The notes beneath the pieces were generated by a model. The model was not told where the DNA came from. It saw only the letters and a program-made list of their open reading frames with translations, and ran no database searches. The position numbers were made by a program, and so were the translations under genes. A stretch of 64,000 nt of DNA, taken from assembly GCA_907163075.1 (NCBI GenBank), contig CAJQTY010000003.1, positions 734,637-798,636 on the forward strand, given 5' to 3'. Origin of the DNA: an uncultured Rhodocyclaceae bacterium. Lineage in GTDB: Bacteria > Pseudomonadota > Gammaproteobacteria > Burkholderiales > Rhodocyclaceae. Shown here one piece after another: positions 27,318 through 37,452 of the stretch; positions within the stretch are counted from its first letter, which is position 1; every line of letters begins with the position of its first letter.

Positions 27318-27973
27318 TTACCCAATCCCGTTTGCATGATCTGGCATCAAACAGGGTGTTAGTGGTGGGCCGATCGCGGCGCGGGTGTGCTTGAGATGAT
27401 CGCAACACAGCGGCCAGACCGATTTGATGTTTAGCCGCTCCGCAGCCTCAGCCACCCAGGTTTGAAGCTGAGTGGATATGCGCATTAGGACTTGCCGGGC
27501 CTTCCCGAAGTGGGCATGCAGACCGGTGAGGGTCATCGTGGTCTGGCCGGCATGCTCGGTCCGGCGTCCGACCGAGGACATCAACCACGGCCGGCTGGTG
27601 ATCGCCTCGCGTCGTGCTTCGGGGCTGGCCAACCGGACGAACAGACCCCACCCGTTGTAGATCAGCGCCACGGCGCGTGCCGACAGTTGGCACCAATGCA
27701 GGTCGTGCGTGGTGAAGCCGCCCCAGCCCCACCGGTTTTTCAGCTCGTCGAAGGTATTTTCCGCATCGGCCCGGTCGCGGTAGAGCTGACCGAGCGAGAG
27801 CACTTCGTGATCGAGATGGGTGACCAGCACGGCGTATTCGTAACCGGTGATGCGCTTGCCGCCTTGGCGGTCAGCGCCAGCGTACTGTCCATGCCTTCCC
27901 AGCCCTGACCCGCGCCGGACCAGGTACATACTGGGTCTGTGAAGGCAAGGATTTGTAGTTGTTGGCTTTGCAT
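27318..27973 (-). pseudogene. DDE transposase C-terminal fragment (IS1380/IS4-like)
   Basis: YEYAVLVTHLDHEVLSLGQLYRDRADAENTFDELKNRWGWGGFTTHDLHWCQLSARAVALIYNGWGLFVRLASPEARREAITSRPWLMSSVGRRTEHAGQ is the C-terminal half of an IS1380/IS4-type transposase with the YREK-like YRDRADAEN segment. Upstream, the matching sequence (WSGAGQGWEGMDS) is in another frame (27740-27973), so the gene is frameshifted as well as truncated. It ends close to the hipA remnant. Confidence 0.65.
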
Positions 27974-28085
27974 AAGCTAAATCTCGTTGTGTTTTATTCT
28001 GAGGACTCCATGGGGCGAACCGCATCAGGCCCCGGTAGTGCATGGTTGGCACTTCCTGCATGGCGCAGCCGCCTTCGGCCATGGT

Positions 28086-28562
28086 TCAAACGATGCTGGC
28101 ACCCAGGGCTGGAAAGACGTCGGTGAACAGCAAGGTGATCAGTTGCTGGCCAGCCGGGGTCGACCAGTCCTGCGCGATTTCCGCCATCAGTGTATTGGTG
28201 GCGGTGAGCACTACACCTGCATCGTGCATCCGTTGTCGGGAAAACTCTTCGGAGAGATCGCTGGGCGATCCCGACGCATCCATCACCGCCTGCACGGCAA
28301 AACCTTCGCGCGCTGCGTCAATTGCCGGAAAGATGAGGCAAACATCCGTCGTCACACCGGCCATGATCAGATTTTTACGTCCAGTGGCGAGTACCGCATC
28401 GTGGAAGTCGGGATAGGCCCAAGCGTTAACCACGCCGGGGCGCTTGATTCGAGCCGCGTGCGCTTCGGGCAGAATCTCGGCGATCTCCGGGAGAATCGGG
28501 CCCTGGGCACGCTCTTCCTGACTGGACGTGATCACGACCGGCATGTTGAGTAAGGCACGGGG
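28086..28562 (-). pseudogene. Isochorismatase-family hydrolase lacking its N-terminus
   Basis: LLNMPVVITSSQEERAQGPILPEIAEILPEAHAARIKRPGVVNAWAYPDFHDAVLATGRKNLIMAGVTTDVCLIFPAIDAAREGFAVQAVMDASGSPSDLSEEFSRQRM aligns well with YcaC-type hydrolases, including the catalytic Cys in TTDVCLIFPA. The first approximately 45 residues with the catalytic Asp (family: LLVIDHQ) are absent. The frame upstream of about 28562 runs antisense through the LysR gene. The start codon and promoter have been lost in a deletion that also removed the LysR N-terminus. Confidence 0.7.
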
Positions 28563-29394
28563 CTTCCGCCATGCGGCAGAGGCAGTCGGGTTGCCCAACT
28601 CCACGGTCTCTCGTCGAATCAGCTCTTTGGAAAAAGCCATTGGACTGCGACTGCTCCACCGGACGACCCGCAAGATCGAGTTGACTGAGGCCGGCCAGAT
28701 CTACTTCGAGCGGAGCAAACGCATCGTCGACGAGGCCAGGCTGGCTCATGAACAACTTGGGGAGTTGTTGGCTCAGCCGAGTGGCATGTTGCGAGCTTCA
28801 CTTCCGGTGGATTTCGCCACTATTTATCTGGCACCGCTGATTGCGGAGTTCGCCCGCCGATATCCAGGAATTACCTTCGATTTCGATTTGACACCGCGTC
28901 AGGTTGACCTCGTAGCTGAACCCTTCGATGTCGCCATCCGCATGGGTCACCCACCGAATTCGAATCTGATCGCGCGGCAACTGGCCAACTTGCCGTGCTA
29001 TCTCTACGCGTCGCCGCGCTATCTTGAGCACTCTGGCGAACCGGGGCATCCCGCCAATTTAGCTGGGCACGAATGCCTTGGATTCCGTCCGGCCAAGGCC
29101 AACGTCTGGACGCTGCACAATACGGACGAATCGATCGAGGTAACCGTCGGTGGTCGATTTCAAATCAATAGCGTTGGCTTGATCAGGCGACTGTCCACAC
29201 TCGATCAGGGGATCGCCATCCTGCCAGAGGAAATCGCCGCTGAAGACGTGGCGCATGGGCGTTTACGTCGGATTCTTCCCGATTGGGAAGGGCCCTCAAG
29301 CCCGGTCTACGCGATGACCGAGACCCGTTTGTTGCCCGCCAAGACGCAACGTTTTATCGAGTTCTTGCGCGAGCACCTAAGCCAAAAGGTGTAG
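28557..29394 (+). pseudogene. LysR-family regulator lacking its first residues
   Basis: FRHAAEAVGLPNSTVSRRISSLEKAIGLRLLHRTTRKIELTEAGQIYFE is the HTH of a LysR regulator that begins about 15-18 residues too late; family members start with a helix ending GSFTAAAE. The effector domain (ASLPVDFATIYLAPLIAEFARRYPGI to KTQRFIEFLREHL) is complete. Upstream in-frame starts (GTG 28528, ATG 28543) lie inside the isochorismatase fragment, so an altered protein could still be made, but the first HTH helix is damaged. It was probably the divergent regulator of that hydrolase. Confidence 0.65.
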
Positions 29395-29566
29395 TACGAC
29401 GGCGTACTGACAGTTCTCCCTGCGCTGCCTGAAAAAAGTCACGGGTGAATGGACGCTGGTTTGCCTCGCGTGGAATTTGAAACGCTTGGCGGCGTGCAGT
29501 CCGGCGTCGCGAATACTTGGCGCCGCGACATCAGGGGACGCTTTCTACCGGGCCGGAAGCGACGCT

Positions 29567-29692
29567 TCACCGCTTCCGAGCCTGTTCCCGCAAAACCTTG
29601 GCTTTGGTCAGCACGGCTTTGCCGTTCTCATCCACCGCATGTTCGGCAAAGATGTTCTTGGCGAGATCGATTCCCGCGGTGATAATGCTCAT
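29567..29692 (-). pseudogene. IS110-family transposase N-terminal stub
   Basis: A 41-codon frame reading MSIITAGIDLAKNIFAEHAV..., the typical DEDD-transposase N-terminus of IS110 elements (GIDLAKN with the first catalytic Asp). It ends after KVLREQARKR at a stop codon, leaving about one eighth of the gene. No other IS110 part was seen nearby. Confidence 0.7.
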
Positions 29693-29854
29693 GGACTCGC
29701 CCTTTCGTGGTTTCAAATGGACGACTTCGACATCACCATTTTGGCACTGCGTTGCCGTGTGGTTTCTTCTCCGCTTTCCCGGGAGGGGGAAGCCCCTTTC
29801 ATTCCTTAGGTGTCAGAAGCTACCACCTTCTTCTCTCCACGATTTCAAAAGACC

Positions 29855-30262
29855 ATGAATGCAAATCACGTCCACGAACTAGGCCGAGCTACCTTGTCTG
29901 GCTCGATGCCTTTCGCCGAAATCGTCGGCAAGCTGATAGCCGAAGGCGTGGAGTACTACCATGTCGACTACGTTGCGCTTCAGATGCACTTCTATAGTGC
30001 CGAGGGTGGCGTAGTGCTCGTACCCTTAGTTTTTGAAAACCTGCCAGCAATCGCTGAAGAATTTGACGCCCCAGCTCTTAGGGCCGCCATCCTTGACAGT
30101 CAGAAGAATGGGCAGAAGTTCAGAGACTTCTCGCGCCGGGCGGCCGAGGCAGGTGTCGCTGGATACTTCGCGTTCTTGCGTGGGCAACGAGTATGCTACC
30201 TGGGTCGTCAGGGCGATCACCATGTCGAGTGGTTTCCCGGCGCAAAACGCGCTGACGCCTGA
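29855..30262 (+). CDS. DUF1398-family protein
   Basis: Start at 29855 (MNANHVHELGRATLSGSMPFAEIVGKLIAEGVEYYHVDYVALQMHFYSAEG). The pattern of a short helical N-terminus, a (V/E)YYxVDYxxLxxxFY block and a C-terminal domain ending YLGRQGDHHVEWFPG matches DUF1398/YcgX-like proteins of 130-140 residues. Function unknown in the family. It is intact although it lies in a decayed region, and has no clear ribosome-binding site. Confidence 0.65.
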   Translation: MNANHVHELGRATLSGSMPFAEIVGKLIAEGVEYYHVDYVALQMHFYSAEGGVVLVPLVFENLPAIAEEFDAPALRAAILDSQKNGQKFRDFSRRAAEAGVAGYFAFLRGQRVCYLGRQGDHHVEWFPGAKRADA

Positions 30263-30686
30263 CGACCAAGGCTGGCACGGCCGAATCTCGCGCAAAAAGC
30301 TCGAAGGCGTTTAAGTGATGAGTTGGGAAGTTGTTTTTCCAAGCAAGCAACGAGGAATGCAAAAAAGCTTGCTGCAAGCCGGCTTAAGCCAAACGCGCCA
30401 GAACTGCTAGCCACGGACCCATTTCCAGACCCACCTCCCTTTGAAAAGCTGGTCGGCAATCTTACCGGCGCATCAATATTCAGTACCGTATCGTGTACTG
30501 CGTATATGGACGCACTATGACTGCGAGGCGTAACGAATGGAATGATGGCCGAGGATCTTCTGCACCTCGGTCAGATCGACGCCGGCTTCGATCGGGCGAG
30601 TTGCGTGGCTCGATCACGAGAATTCCCGATCAAACGTCGGCGACAGCTCTGCCGGCCCGCGTGCCGTCAATGCCTGCATCGCATGC
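30263..30686. other. Intergenic stretch without recognisable genes
   Basis: About 420 bases. Short frames on both strands have no ribosome-binding sites or recognisable content. I see no RNA gene or repeat here. Confidence 0.5.
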
Positions 30687-33600
30687 TCATCTTGCTTCTT
30701 GGGCAGAATAGGCGTTCAAGCCATCGACGACTTCGGACAGTTTTTCGCCCAGGATGGCGAGCGCGGCATCGCCGGATGCGCTCCCGCCCCCTTTGCCGGT
30801 CTCGCGCAGGATTTCCTCCACGCGGGCGGCAGCGGCACTGAGCTCCATGGCGCCGAGCGTTCCGGCATTCGACTTGAGTGTATGCGCGAGACGCTCCGCC
30901 GCTTTCATGTCCCCCGCCGCGAGCGCTTGCCGGATGGCATCCGCCGCGCCGGACTGGCTTTCCACGAACATGCGCAACAAACGATCGAACAGACTGCGAC
31001 GACCACTGCAGTGGCGAAGGCCATGCGCCACATCGATGCCCGGCAAGCTTGCTTCAGAGACGACGGCACCCGCCGTGGCTACTGCCTGCCGAATCGGCTC
31101 GGTCCGCACCCGGCGCCAACGGGCGAGGACCTCACACAACTCAACCAGCTCGAAGGGCTTGGAGACGAAGTCGTTCATCCCGGCGAGCCGGCACTTTTCC
31201 CGGTCCTGGACCATCGCATGCGCCGTCATCGCGATGATCGGCAGCGCTTGCCAGCGCTCTTCGCGGCGAATCTGCTCGGTGGTTTCGTAGCCATCCATTC
31301 CGGGCATCTGGAGATCCATCAGCACCACCTCGAAGTCTTCCGTTCGCAGCTTGCCCAGGGCCTCTTCGCCACTGCCGGCGATGCTCACGGTAACGCCAGC
31401 CACTTCGGTGAGCAATTCGGCGGCCACTTGCTGGTTGAATAGATTGTCTTCCACCAGCAAGACGCGCATGCCGCGAATTTTGTCCATCGACGGCTTGGCG
31501 GGCGCTTTGTCACGGCCGCGCGGCACGGCTTCGGCGCGCCCATTCTCCCGTCCGAAAAGCTGGGCAAAGGCATCGCGCAGCATGGTAGCGTTGAGCGGCT
31601 TGATCAGGCTGATCTCGACCTGCTCGGCATACGCCTGGTCACGCGTCACCTCGCCTCCGTAAGCGGTGACCAGCACGATGCGCGGCGGCGGCGTCAGCCG
31701 GGTGTCGCTACGCATCTGCCGGGAAGTCTCCAGGCCGTCCAGACCGGGCATGCGCCAGTCCATCAGGACCACATCGTAGGGCCTACCGGCCATGGCGGCA
31801 CGCCCTGCCTCCGCCAGCGCCGCCTCGCCGGAATCAACCAGCACGGGCCGGCAGCCAATGTCGACCAGGATCGCTTCAGCAATTTCACGCGCTTTGGCAC
31901 TATCGTCCACCACGAGAATACGCAGGGCCTGCATCTCGGGCGGCAGACCGGACATCACCACCGGTGCCTCGCCGACCATGAACTCGGCCGTGAAATGAAA
32001 CTCGCTGCCCTCGCCCGGCTGGCTGGTGACACCGATCGTTCCGCCCATCATCTCGACCAGCTGCCGGCTGATGACCAGCCCCAGTCCGGTACCGCCAAAG
32101 CGCCGGGCGTGCGATGCATCCACCTGGCTGAACGCCTGGAAGAGCCGGCCAATCTGCTCCTCGTCCATGCCAATGCCGTGGTCGTATACGGCGAAGCGCA
32201 AGACCACCTTGCCTGCCTCCTGCGACAACCGATCGACCGCGACGACGATCTCGCCCTGGCTGGAAAATTTCACCGCATTGCCACACAGGTTCACCAGAAT
32301 CTGGGCCAGGCGCAAGCGGTCGCCGAGCACGCATCGCGGCACCGATGGGTCAAGCCTGACGAGAAGTTCGAGGCCTTTCTCGGCGGCCCGCGTACCGGTG
32401 ATCGTGGCGACCTGGTCGATGACGTCCTCGATCAGGAATTCCTTGCTCTCCATTTCCAGTTTGCCGGCCTCGATCTTCGAGAAATCCAGGATGTCGTTGA
32501 TGATGCCGAGCAAGGATTCGGCGGCTGACATCGTCTTGCTGATGTAATCGAGCTGCTTGACCGTCAGCTGCGTACGCATGGCCAGCCGCGTCATGCCGAT
32601 GATGGCGTTCATCGGCGTTCGGATCTCATGGCTCATATTGGCCAGGAATTCGCTCTTGGCCCGCGTCGCCGACTCGGCTGCATCGCGCGCCCTGGCCAGT
32701 TCCTCGTTGGCTCGTCCCAGTTCGGCGGTGCGTGCCTCGACCAGTCCCTCCAGCTCGGCCTGATGGCGCTGCATCGCCTCTTCGGTCCGCATCGCTTCGA
32801 GTTCCTGCGCGGCGCGTACTGCGACCACCTGCAAGACCGATGTCACCCGTTCCGTATCTGTCAGGGCCGCGCGATCCGTCAGCACCAGAAATCCGATACC
32901 ATCGCCCTGGGCATCCCACAGCGTAGCAATGGCATAGCTCTCGGCCTGCCAGTCGTCGAGCGCCGCATGAAGAGGCAAAGTCGCGCGGGCCGCAGCAGCG
33001 ATGACCCGTAAATCCAGATGATCGGTCAGCGCGTCGAAGGCAAGACCACCCAGATCGTCCGGAACGTTTTCGAGCAGCACGCCATCGCTGCGCAGACCGA
33101 GAGTTTCGAAGCGATCCTCGCCATTTCGGCGGACGAACGCCGCATGGTCGAACTTGAGCGTCTGGCAGAGAAAGGCAAGCGCATCAGCGACGAATGAGCG
33201 GCGCAGGCTATTGCCCGCTTCGCGCCGGGCCACGAAATACAGGGCCGATTCGATGGCCTTGCGGGAAGTGATATCGGTGAAAGTCGCCCGCATCAGGCGC
33301 TGGCCCTTGTAGGGCAGCATGACGAGGCGGACCTCGCAATAAATCTCGTCGCCGTCGCTATGGCGAACGACGGTGCGCTCGGCCACCACCACCTCGCCGG
33401 CCAGAACGCGCCGGTCGGCCTCCGCCAGTGACTCGACGTGCGGCCGGGCACCTGCTTGCTCGACGCGATAAAAACGCTCCGGCCCGCCGCTGAGAAGAAA
33501 TTCGCGGCTGCACCCGAACAATTGAAGCGCATTGGCATTGGCATCGACGATGCGCTGGGCATCGATATCGAAGACGAAAATCGCCTCCGGAGCGGCCTCG

Positions 33601-34871
33601 ATCAGAACCCTGAAACGCGCTTCGCTGGCGTTGGCGGAACGCTCGGCAAGGCGCCGGCGCCGGCTCTGTATGGCCAGGGCGGCGATCAGCAGCAGCAGCA
33701 AGACAAACGCCACCGCCACCGCGACAACCTGCCACCGGTATTGCTCCCACAATGTCGGCGGTCGATCGACAAAGATGCTGTCGGCCGGCAAGCGTGCCGG
33801 GTCGATATGCCATTTCTGGATCTGCGGCCAGTGGAACATCGGAAGGTAGATCGGCATGATGGTCGTAACCTGCTCGCTTAGAACCCGGTTACCGCGCAGA
33901 TAATCCAGTGCGATTGCCCCGGCCCGCTTGCCGAAATCCTCGGTGCGCAGCATGGCACCACCGATCACGCCGAAGCGCACGAAAGCCTCGGCGGTCACGA
34001 AGACCGGCGCTTTCGCCACGGCCACGACTTTTTTTGCGACCTCTATGGGGACCGTTACCCGGCCTTTCGCATCGCCAAAATAGATCTGGAAGTAAATGAT
34101 CGTATCGTTGCCCGCCTGCGCCACCCGCGCCATCATTTCGTCATAACTCAGGGAATCGGTATATTCGATCGCCAGGCGATCGGCGAACGGCGCGAGATCG
34201 GCGCGCGCCTGGGTGGTATGTGGAACGTCGTCGGCGCTGCCACCGACGACCACGATGACACGCCTGGCATTGGGAAAGCTGGCCAGGGCATAGTTGATCG
34301 TACCGGCGGAATCCGCGCGCCATGGGTAATGGATCAGCTTGCGCTTGCCTAGCAATGCCACATTTTCCACGCGCGGCACGTTGGTCATTACTACTGCATC
34401 CGGGAAAAGCTCCGCGCCTTCGCGCATGAAGTAGTCGAGAGCCGGGGCGCCTTCGGCGAACACGATATCGACCCTTTTTCCCTGCAGCCGTTGTCGCAAC
34501 AGATGGGTCAGCGCCTCGCGATGCGCGGGCTCGGGATAACGCACAAGATCAAGGTACTCGGCAGTCAGCTCGGCGACGCTATAACCCGCCTCGCGGGCGG
34601 CAGCCAGGATTCCCTGCCCGATGCCGTCGGACACCGGAAAACCCACGTGCTGCGAATGCAGGATGACGAAGCTGCGCTTTCCCGTCGCAGGGACGGGTCC
34701 CGCGGCAGAAACAGGTAGGGCGTGTACCAAGAGCACGAACACCGCCAGGCGGATGAGGAAGACTCGCCCGCGAGCGACGGCTCCCAGGCCGAAATACTTG
34801 TCCCGGCACTGAAAGAAAGGGCCACAGACATGCCAAGAAAGCCATCGACAGCAATCGATCAAATAGTTCAT
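30687..34871 (-). CDS. Hybrid histidine kinase with ABC-substrate-binding-like sensor, 1,394 aa
   Basis: Start at 34871. A membrane helix (about residues 36-57) precedes a periplasmic domain (66-345; [24 protein letters not shown]...) of the ABC-substrate-binding-protein-like fold. A second helix (380-402) leads to a PAS domain (417-540), a GAF-like domain (545-690) and a coiled coil. Then come HisKA ([19 protein letters not shown], His near 748), HATPase ([31 protein letters not shown]), two receivers ([13 protein letters not shown] and [13 protein letters not shown]) and an Hpt domain ([17 protein letters not shown]). All phosphorelay residues are present. No DNA-binding output or cognate regulator gene is adjacent. 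The flanks are IS remnants. Confidence 0.9.
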   Translation of the reverse strand: MNYLIDCCRWLSWHVCGPFFQCRDKYFGLGAVARGRVFLIRLAVFVLLVHALPVSAAGPVPATGKRSFVILHSQHVGFPVSDGIGQGILAAAREAGYSVAELTAEYLDLVRYPEPAHREALTHLLRQRLQGKRVDIVFAEGAPALDYFMREGAELFPDAVVMTNVPRVENVALLGKRKLIHYPWRADSAGTINYALASFPNARRVIVVVGGSADDVPHTTQARADLAPFADRLAIEYTDSLSYDEMMARVAQAGNDTIIYFQIYFGDAKGRVTVPIEVAKKVVAVAKAPVFVTAEAFVRFGVIGGAMLRTEDFGKRAGAIALDYLRGNRVLSEQVTTIMPIYLPMFHWPQIQKWHIDPARLPADSIFVDRPPTLWEQYRWQVVAVAVAFVLLLLLIAALAIQSRRRRLAERSANASEARFRVLIEAAPEAIFVFDIDAQRIVDANANALQLFGCSREFLLSGGPERFYRVEQAGARPHVESLAEADRRVLAGEVVVAERTVVRHSDGDEIYCEVRLVMLPYKGQRLMRATFTDITSRKAIESALYFVARREAGNSLRRSFVADALAFLCQTLKFDHAAFVRRNGEDRFETLGLRSDGVLLENVPDDLGGLAFDALTDHLDLRVIAAAARATLPLHAALDDWQAESYAIATLWDAQGDGIGFLVLTDRAALTDTERVTSVLQVVAVRAAQELEAMRTEEAMQRHQAELEGLVEARTAELGRANEELARARDAAESATRAKSEFLANMSHEIRTPMNAIIGMTRLAMRTQLTVKQLDYISKTMSAAESLLGIINDILDFSKIEAGKLEMESKEFLIEDVIDQVATITGTRAAEKGLELLVRLDPSVPRCVLGDRLRLAQILVNLCGNAVKFSSQGEIVVAVDRLSQEAGKVVLRFAVYDHGIGMDEEQIGRLFQAFSQVDASHARRFGGTGLGLVISRQLVEMMGGTIGVTSQPGEGSEFHFTAEFMVGEAPVVMSGLPPEMQALRILVVDDSAKAREIAEAILVDIGCRPVLVDSGEAALAEAGRAAMAGRPYDVVLMDWRMPGLDGLETSRQMRSDTRLTPPPRIVLVTAYGGEVTRDQAYAEQVEISLIKPLNATMLRDAFAQLFGRENGRAEAVPRGRDKAPAKPSMDKIRGMRVLLVEDNLFNQQVAAELLTEVAGVTVSIAGSGEEALGKLRTEDFEVVLMDLQMPGMDGYETTEQIRREERWQALPIIAMTAHAMVQDREKCRLAGMNDFVSKPFELVELCEVLARWRRVRTEPIRQAVATAGAVVSEASLPGIDVAHGLRHCSGRRSLFDRLLRMFVESQSGAADAIRQALAAGDMKAAERLAHTLKSNAGTLGAMELSAAAARVEEILRETGKGGGSASGDAALAILGEKLSEVVDGLNAYSAQEAR

Positions 34872-35251
34872 CCGGGCTACTCTGCACGGGAAACCACCAG
34901 GGAGCTTGACAATATCACAAAGGCAAGACGCTTGCCTATCCGAGCCTTGTCCAATGGCATAAGCCTGAAGCAAGACATCTGAGGCTGGATGGGAATAAAA
35001 GGGGCTGAGCAAGGGATGAACCCCTTCTTCTAAGGAGGCGCTGATTTATTCGTCACACCGGCGGAAGCTGGTGTCCAGCTCGTTGATTTTCATGGATTCC
35101 GGCGTTCGCCGGAATGACTATCTCTCATTTAATCAGCGTTTCCCTAGCCCGAGTTTAACGCGCGGTTCAAAGATACCTTATAAACCAGAAGGTTGCGGTT
35201 TAAGAAATTCCCAAGTGGCACTACACGTGCTGTTCAGGAACGAGAGAGTTC
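34872..35251. other. Intergenic stretch with a REP-like element
   Basis: About 380 bases between the hybrid kinase and the IS1634-type transposase. It contains the paired palindromes at 35052-35118 and a TGGCACTACAC motif at 35216-35226 that recurs at 37099-37109 beyond the transposase gene. Confidence 0.45.
35052..35118. repeat. REP-like paired palindrome
   Basis: Two adjacent hairpins: CACCGGC-GGAA-GCTGGTG and ATTCCGGCG-TT-CGCCGGAAT, bounded by GTCA and TGAC. The second matches the extragenic palindromes of GTCATTCCGGCG type common in betaproteobacterial genomes; a related piece occurs near 59836. Confidence 0.6.
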
Positions 35252-37045
35252 TCAGTTGACGCGTTTTTTCGTTCCCCCGGGCAGGTATCCAAGTCCGAGC
35301 GCGTCGTAGATTGCCTTGAGCTTCGGTTCGGGCTGAGTCGCTTTGCGGACAAGCAGCGTGCGGCCATCCTTTTGCGTAAAACGGGCGGTAACGCGTTGCT
35401 GCACGGACAGGATGTCGCGCAGGTTCCGCCAACCCAAGTCGATGCCTTTGCCCTTGAGTTGCCGGCGGAGGAGTTGCACGCACTGGTAGGCCAGCACACT
35501 GATGAACAGGTGACTGTCGCCGCGCCCTTCCTTGAAGTGATAGACCGGGCGCAGCCCGAGTTCCGACTTCAGGCTCCGGAAGACGGACTCCAGGTCGGTC
35601 AGCATCATGTAGGTCCGCCACAGGCGCTCCTCGTCCCAGTCCGTCTCGTTGCTGCGCAGGCAATAGACGCCGGGGTCGGTCAGCATCGTTCCGGCCACCG
35701 GCTTCTTCTCCCAAGAAATCCGGGTGACTTTGGTCTGTCCGGGATCGGTCTGGACGGTGACCGCATAATGCTGGGCCGCGCCGAAACTGCGCTGCTTGAG
35801 CTTGCCGATCCGCTCATGGATGACCTCGGGACGCTTGGCGCCGCGAGGGCTAGCCAAGCCGTCGGCCAGTTTCTGCAAACCCGATTCGAAGCGTGCTGAG
35901 AAACGCCCGCTGATGCCGACTTCCTTCAGTTCTCGCCCCGGCGAATGGCAATAGAGCCTGACTTCGCCCGCGGCGGCGTCGACCACCTTCTCGACCCGGA
36001 TCGCTTCGCCGCCCGCCGTCGTTACCGTCGCATCGCCCTGCGGCGCCACGCGCGTCCGCTCGCGACTGACGACCAGATAGCGGTAGCCCTGCTCACGCAA
36101 CCAGACCAGATTGGCTTCGGTCGCAATGCCGCCATCCATAACGACCAGGGCACCCACTGGCGCGTCAAGGTCCTCAAGCATCCCGGCGAGCGTACGAGAT
36201 TCCACAGCGTTGCCGGCCAGGACGCGCGAACGCCTGACAAAGCCGCTGCTGTCGAGAACCAGTCCCAAGGTCAGCAACGGGCAGTCCGTCCGTTTCTCCT
36301 TCGAGTGACCCCGTCGAGCCTTTGGGTTCGCCTCCGCCGCGCCCTCGAAATAGGTGTTGGTCAGGTCGTAGAGGGAGACGGTGGCCGGCAGGTCGAAGAG
36401 ATCCTGCACCCGAGCGAAGAGATGAGATTCTATCGCCGCCTGGTGCTTGACCAGCACGTCCGCCGCTCGATACAGGCGCATGATCGACCCGTCGGGCCGC
36501 GACAGATCGAGCAATTCGTCCAGGGCGCTACGCTCGTTGAACCATCCCCATGTGGCCCGTTCCGAGCCCGGTGCCGCCATGCGGCCGATCACCTGGGCCA
36601 TGATCATCGCGCGCGTGGTCGCGTTGATCCCCAGCGTCTGAAGCAGGGGCTCGAACTCCAGTTGTGCCAGGGCGTACAACCCGACATGTTCAACCCCGAC
36701 CGAGCGTGGTTGAAGCAGTTCGAGCGACGCCACATCGACTTCGACGAATTCCGCTTGCGTCACCTCAGTCGGCGTACGGGCCACCAGCCGCGCCGCCAGC
36801 GCCTGGGCGGTCGTTTCGACGGCCTCGGGCAGTTCGGAAGGAATCAGCACGCCCTGCTGGCCGAGCAGTTGATTCAGGCGAAGGCAGAGCGCGGTCCACT
36901 GGTTCTCCGGCAATTCAAAATGACTGCCAAGATTGAGCAGGGTCACCTGCCGGATGCGACCGCCCTCGCGCCGGGATTCGACCAGGCGAACGCTGTAGTA
37001 GGCTTCGCCGCCCGTTCGGCGGGTGATCACACGGCGGATATACAT
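35252..37045 (-). CDS. IS1634-family transposase, 597 aa
   Basis: Start at 37045 (MYIRRVITRRTGGEAYYSVRLVES). The IS4-superfamily DDE pattern is present: SLYDLTNTYFEGAAEAN (first Asp), LVVMDGGIATEANLVWL (second Asp) and TYMMLTDLESVFRSLKSELGLRPVYHFKEGRGDSHLFISVLAY (the Glu region typical of IS1634). Length and frame are intact, so it may be active. I could not find convincing terminal inverted repeats; an 11-base direct repeat flanks the gene. It probably entered the already decayed region between the hybrid kinase and the IS701 remnant. Confidence 0.85.
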   Translation of the reverse strand: MYIRRVITRRTGGEAYYSVRLVESRREGGRIRQVTLLNLGSHFELPENQWTALCLRLNQLLGQQGVLIPSELPEAVETTAQALAARLVARTPTEVTQAEFVEVDVASLELLQPRSVGVEHVGLYALAQLEFEPLLQTLGINATTRAMIMAQVIGRMAAPGSERATWGWFNERSALDELLDLSRPDGSIMRLYRAADVLVKHQAAIESHLFARVQDLFDLPATVSLYDLTNTYFEGAAEANPKARRGHSKEKRTDCPLLTLGLVLDSSGFVRRSRVLAGNAVESRTLAGMLEDLDAPVGALVVMDGGIATEANLVWLREQGYRYLVVSRERTRVAPQGDATVTTAGGEAIRVEKVVDAAAGEVRLYCHSPGRELKEVGISGRFSARFESGLQKLADGLASPRGAKRPEVIHERIGKLKQRSFGAAQHYAVTVQTDPGQTKVTRISWEKKPVAGTMLTDPGVYCLRSNETDWDEERLWRTYMMLTDLESVFRSLKSELGLRPVYHFKEGRGDSHLFISVLAYQCVQLLRRQLKGKGIDLGWRNLRDILSVQQRVTARFTQKDGRTLLVRKATQPEPKLKAIYDALGLGYLPGGTKKRVN

Positions 37046-37179
37046 TCGGCAAGGATAGCCGAAGTCAAAACGTTTGGACCACTTAATTAAAAATATTATG
37101 GCACTACACAACGATTTCGCCGACCACCCCTAGCAACCATGCGGTCTTGCGGGGTGGCTCCACACCAAAATCAGCGAAA

Positions 37180-37259
37180 ACCGGGGGAAAGTCGTTAAAC
37201 TCGGGCTAGAGAGCGGGTGTTACTGGATCATCGACGACACGGGCTTTCCGAAGAAGGGC
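37180..37259 (+). pseudogene. IS701-like transposase fragment
   Basis: The plus-strand frame ENRGKVVKLGLESGCYWIID-DTGFPKKG contains the WIxDDTGFPKKG catalytic block of IS701-type transposases. It is cut directly after PKKG and continues in frame into an MFS-transporter fragment. Confidence 0.6.
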
Positions 37260-37452
37260 ATGGTCAGCGGCATCACTGTCGGCGGCTTTGGCCTCGCGGC
37301 AGCCTACCTGGCGCCTCTGACCGGCATGCTGATCAAGGGCTTCGACATCTCCCAGACCTTCCTGAGGCTTGGTGTCGGCGTGCTCGCGGTGGCGCTGCCG
37401 CTGACCCGCCTGGTGGACCACCGGCCCAGGGGCTACGTAGCCGAAGCGCCCT
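37260..37452 (+). pseudogene. MFS transporter fragment (OFA antiporter-like)
   Basis: MVSGITVGGFGLAAAYLAPLTGMLIKGFDISQTFLRLGVGVLAVALPLTRLVDHRPRGYVA resembles two helices and a loop from the oxalate/formate antiporter-type MFS group (GIxVGGFGLAAxYxAPL, STFLxLG, PPxGY). Only about 60 residues remain; the frame then runs antisense into the GntR gene. It has lost both ends. Confidence 0.55.

Noticed and set aside
35945-37090. Plus-strand frame of 381 codons
   Set aside because: Antisense shadow of the IS1634-type transposase.
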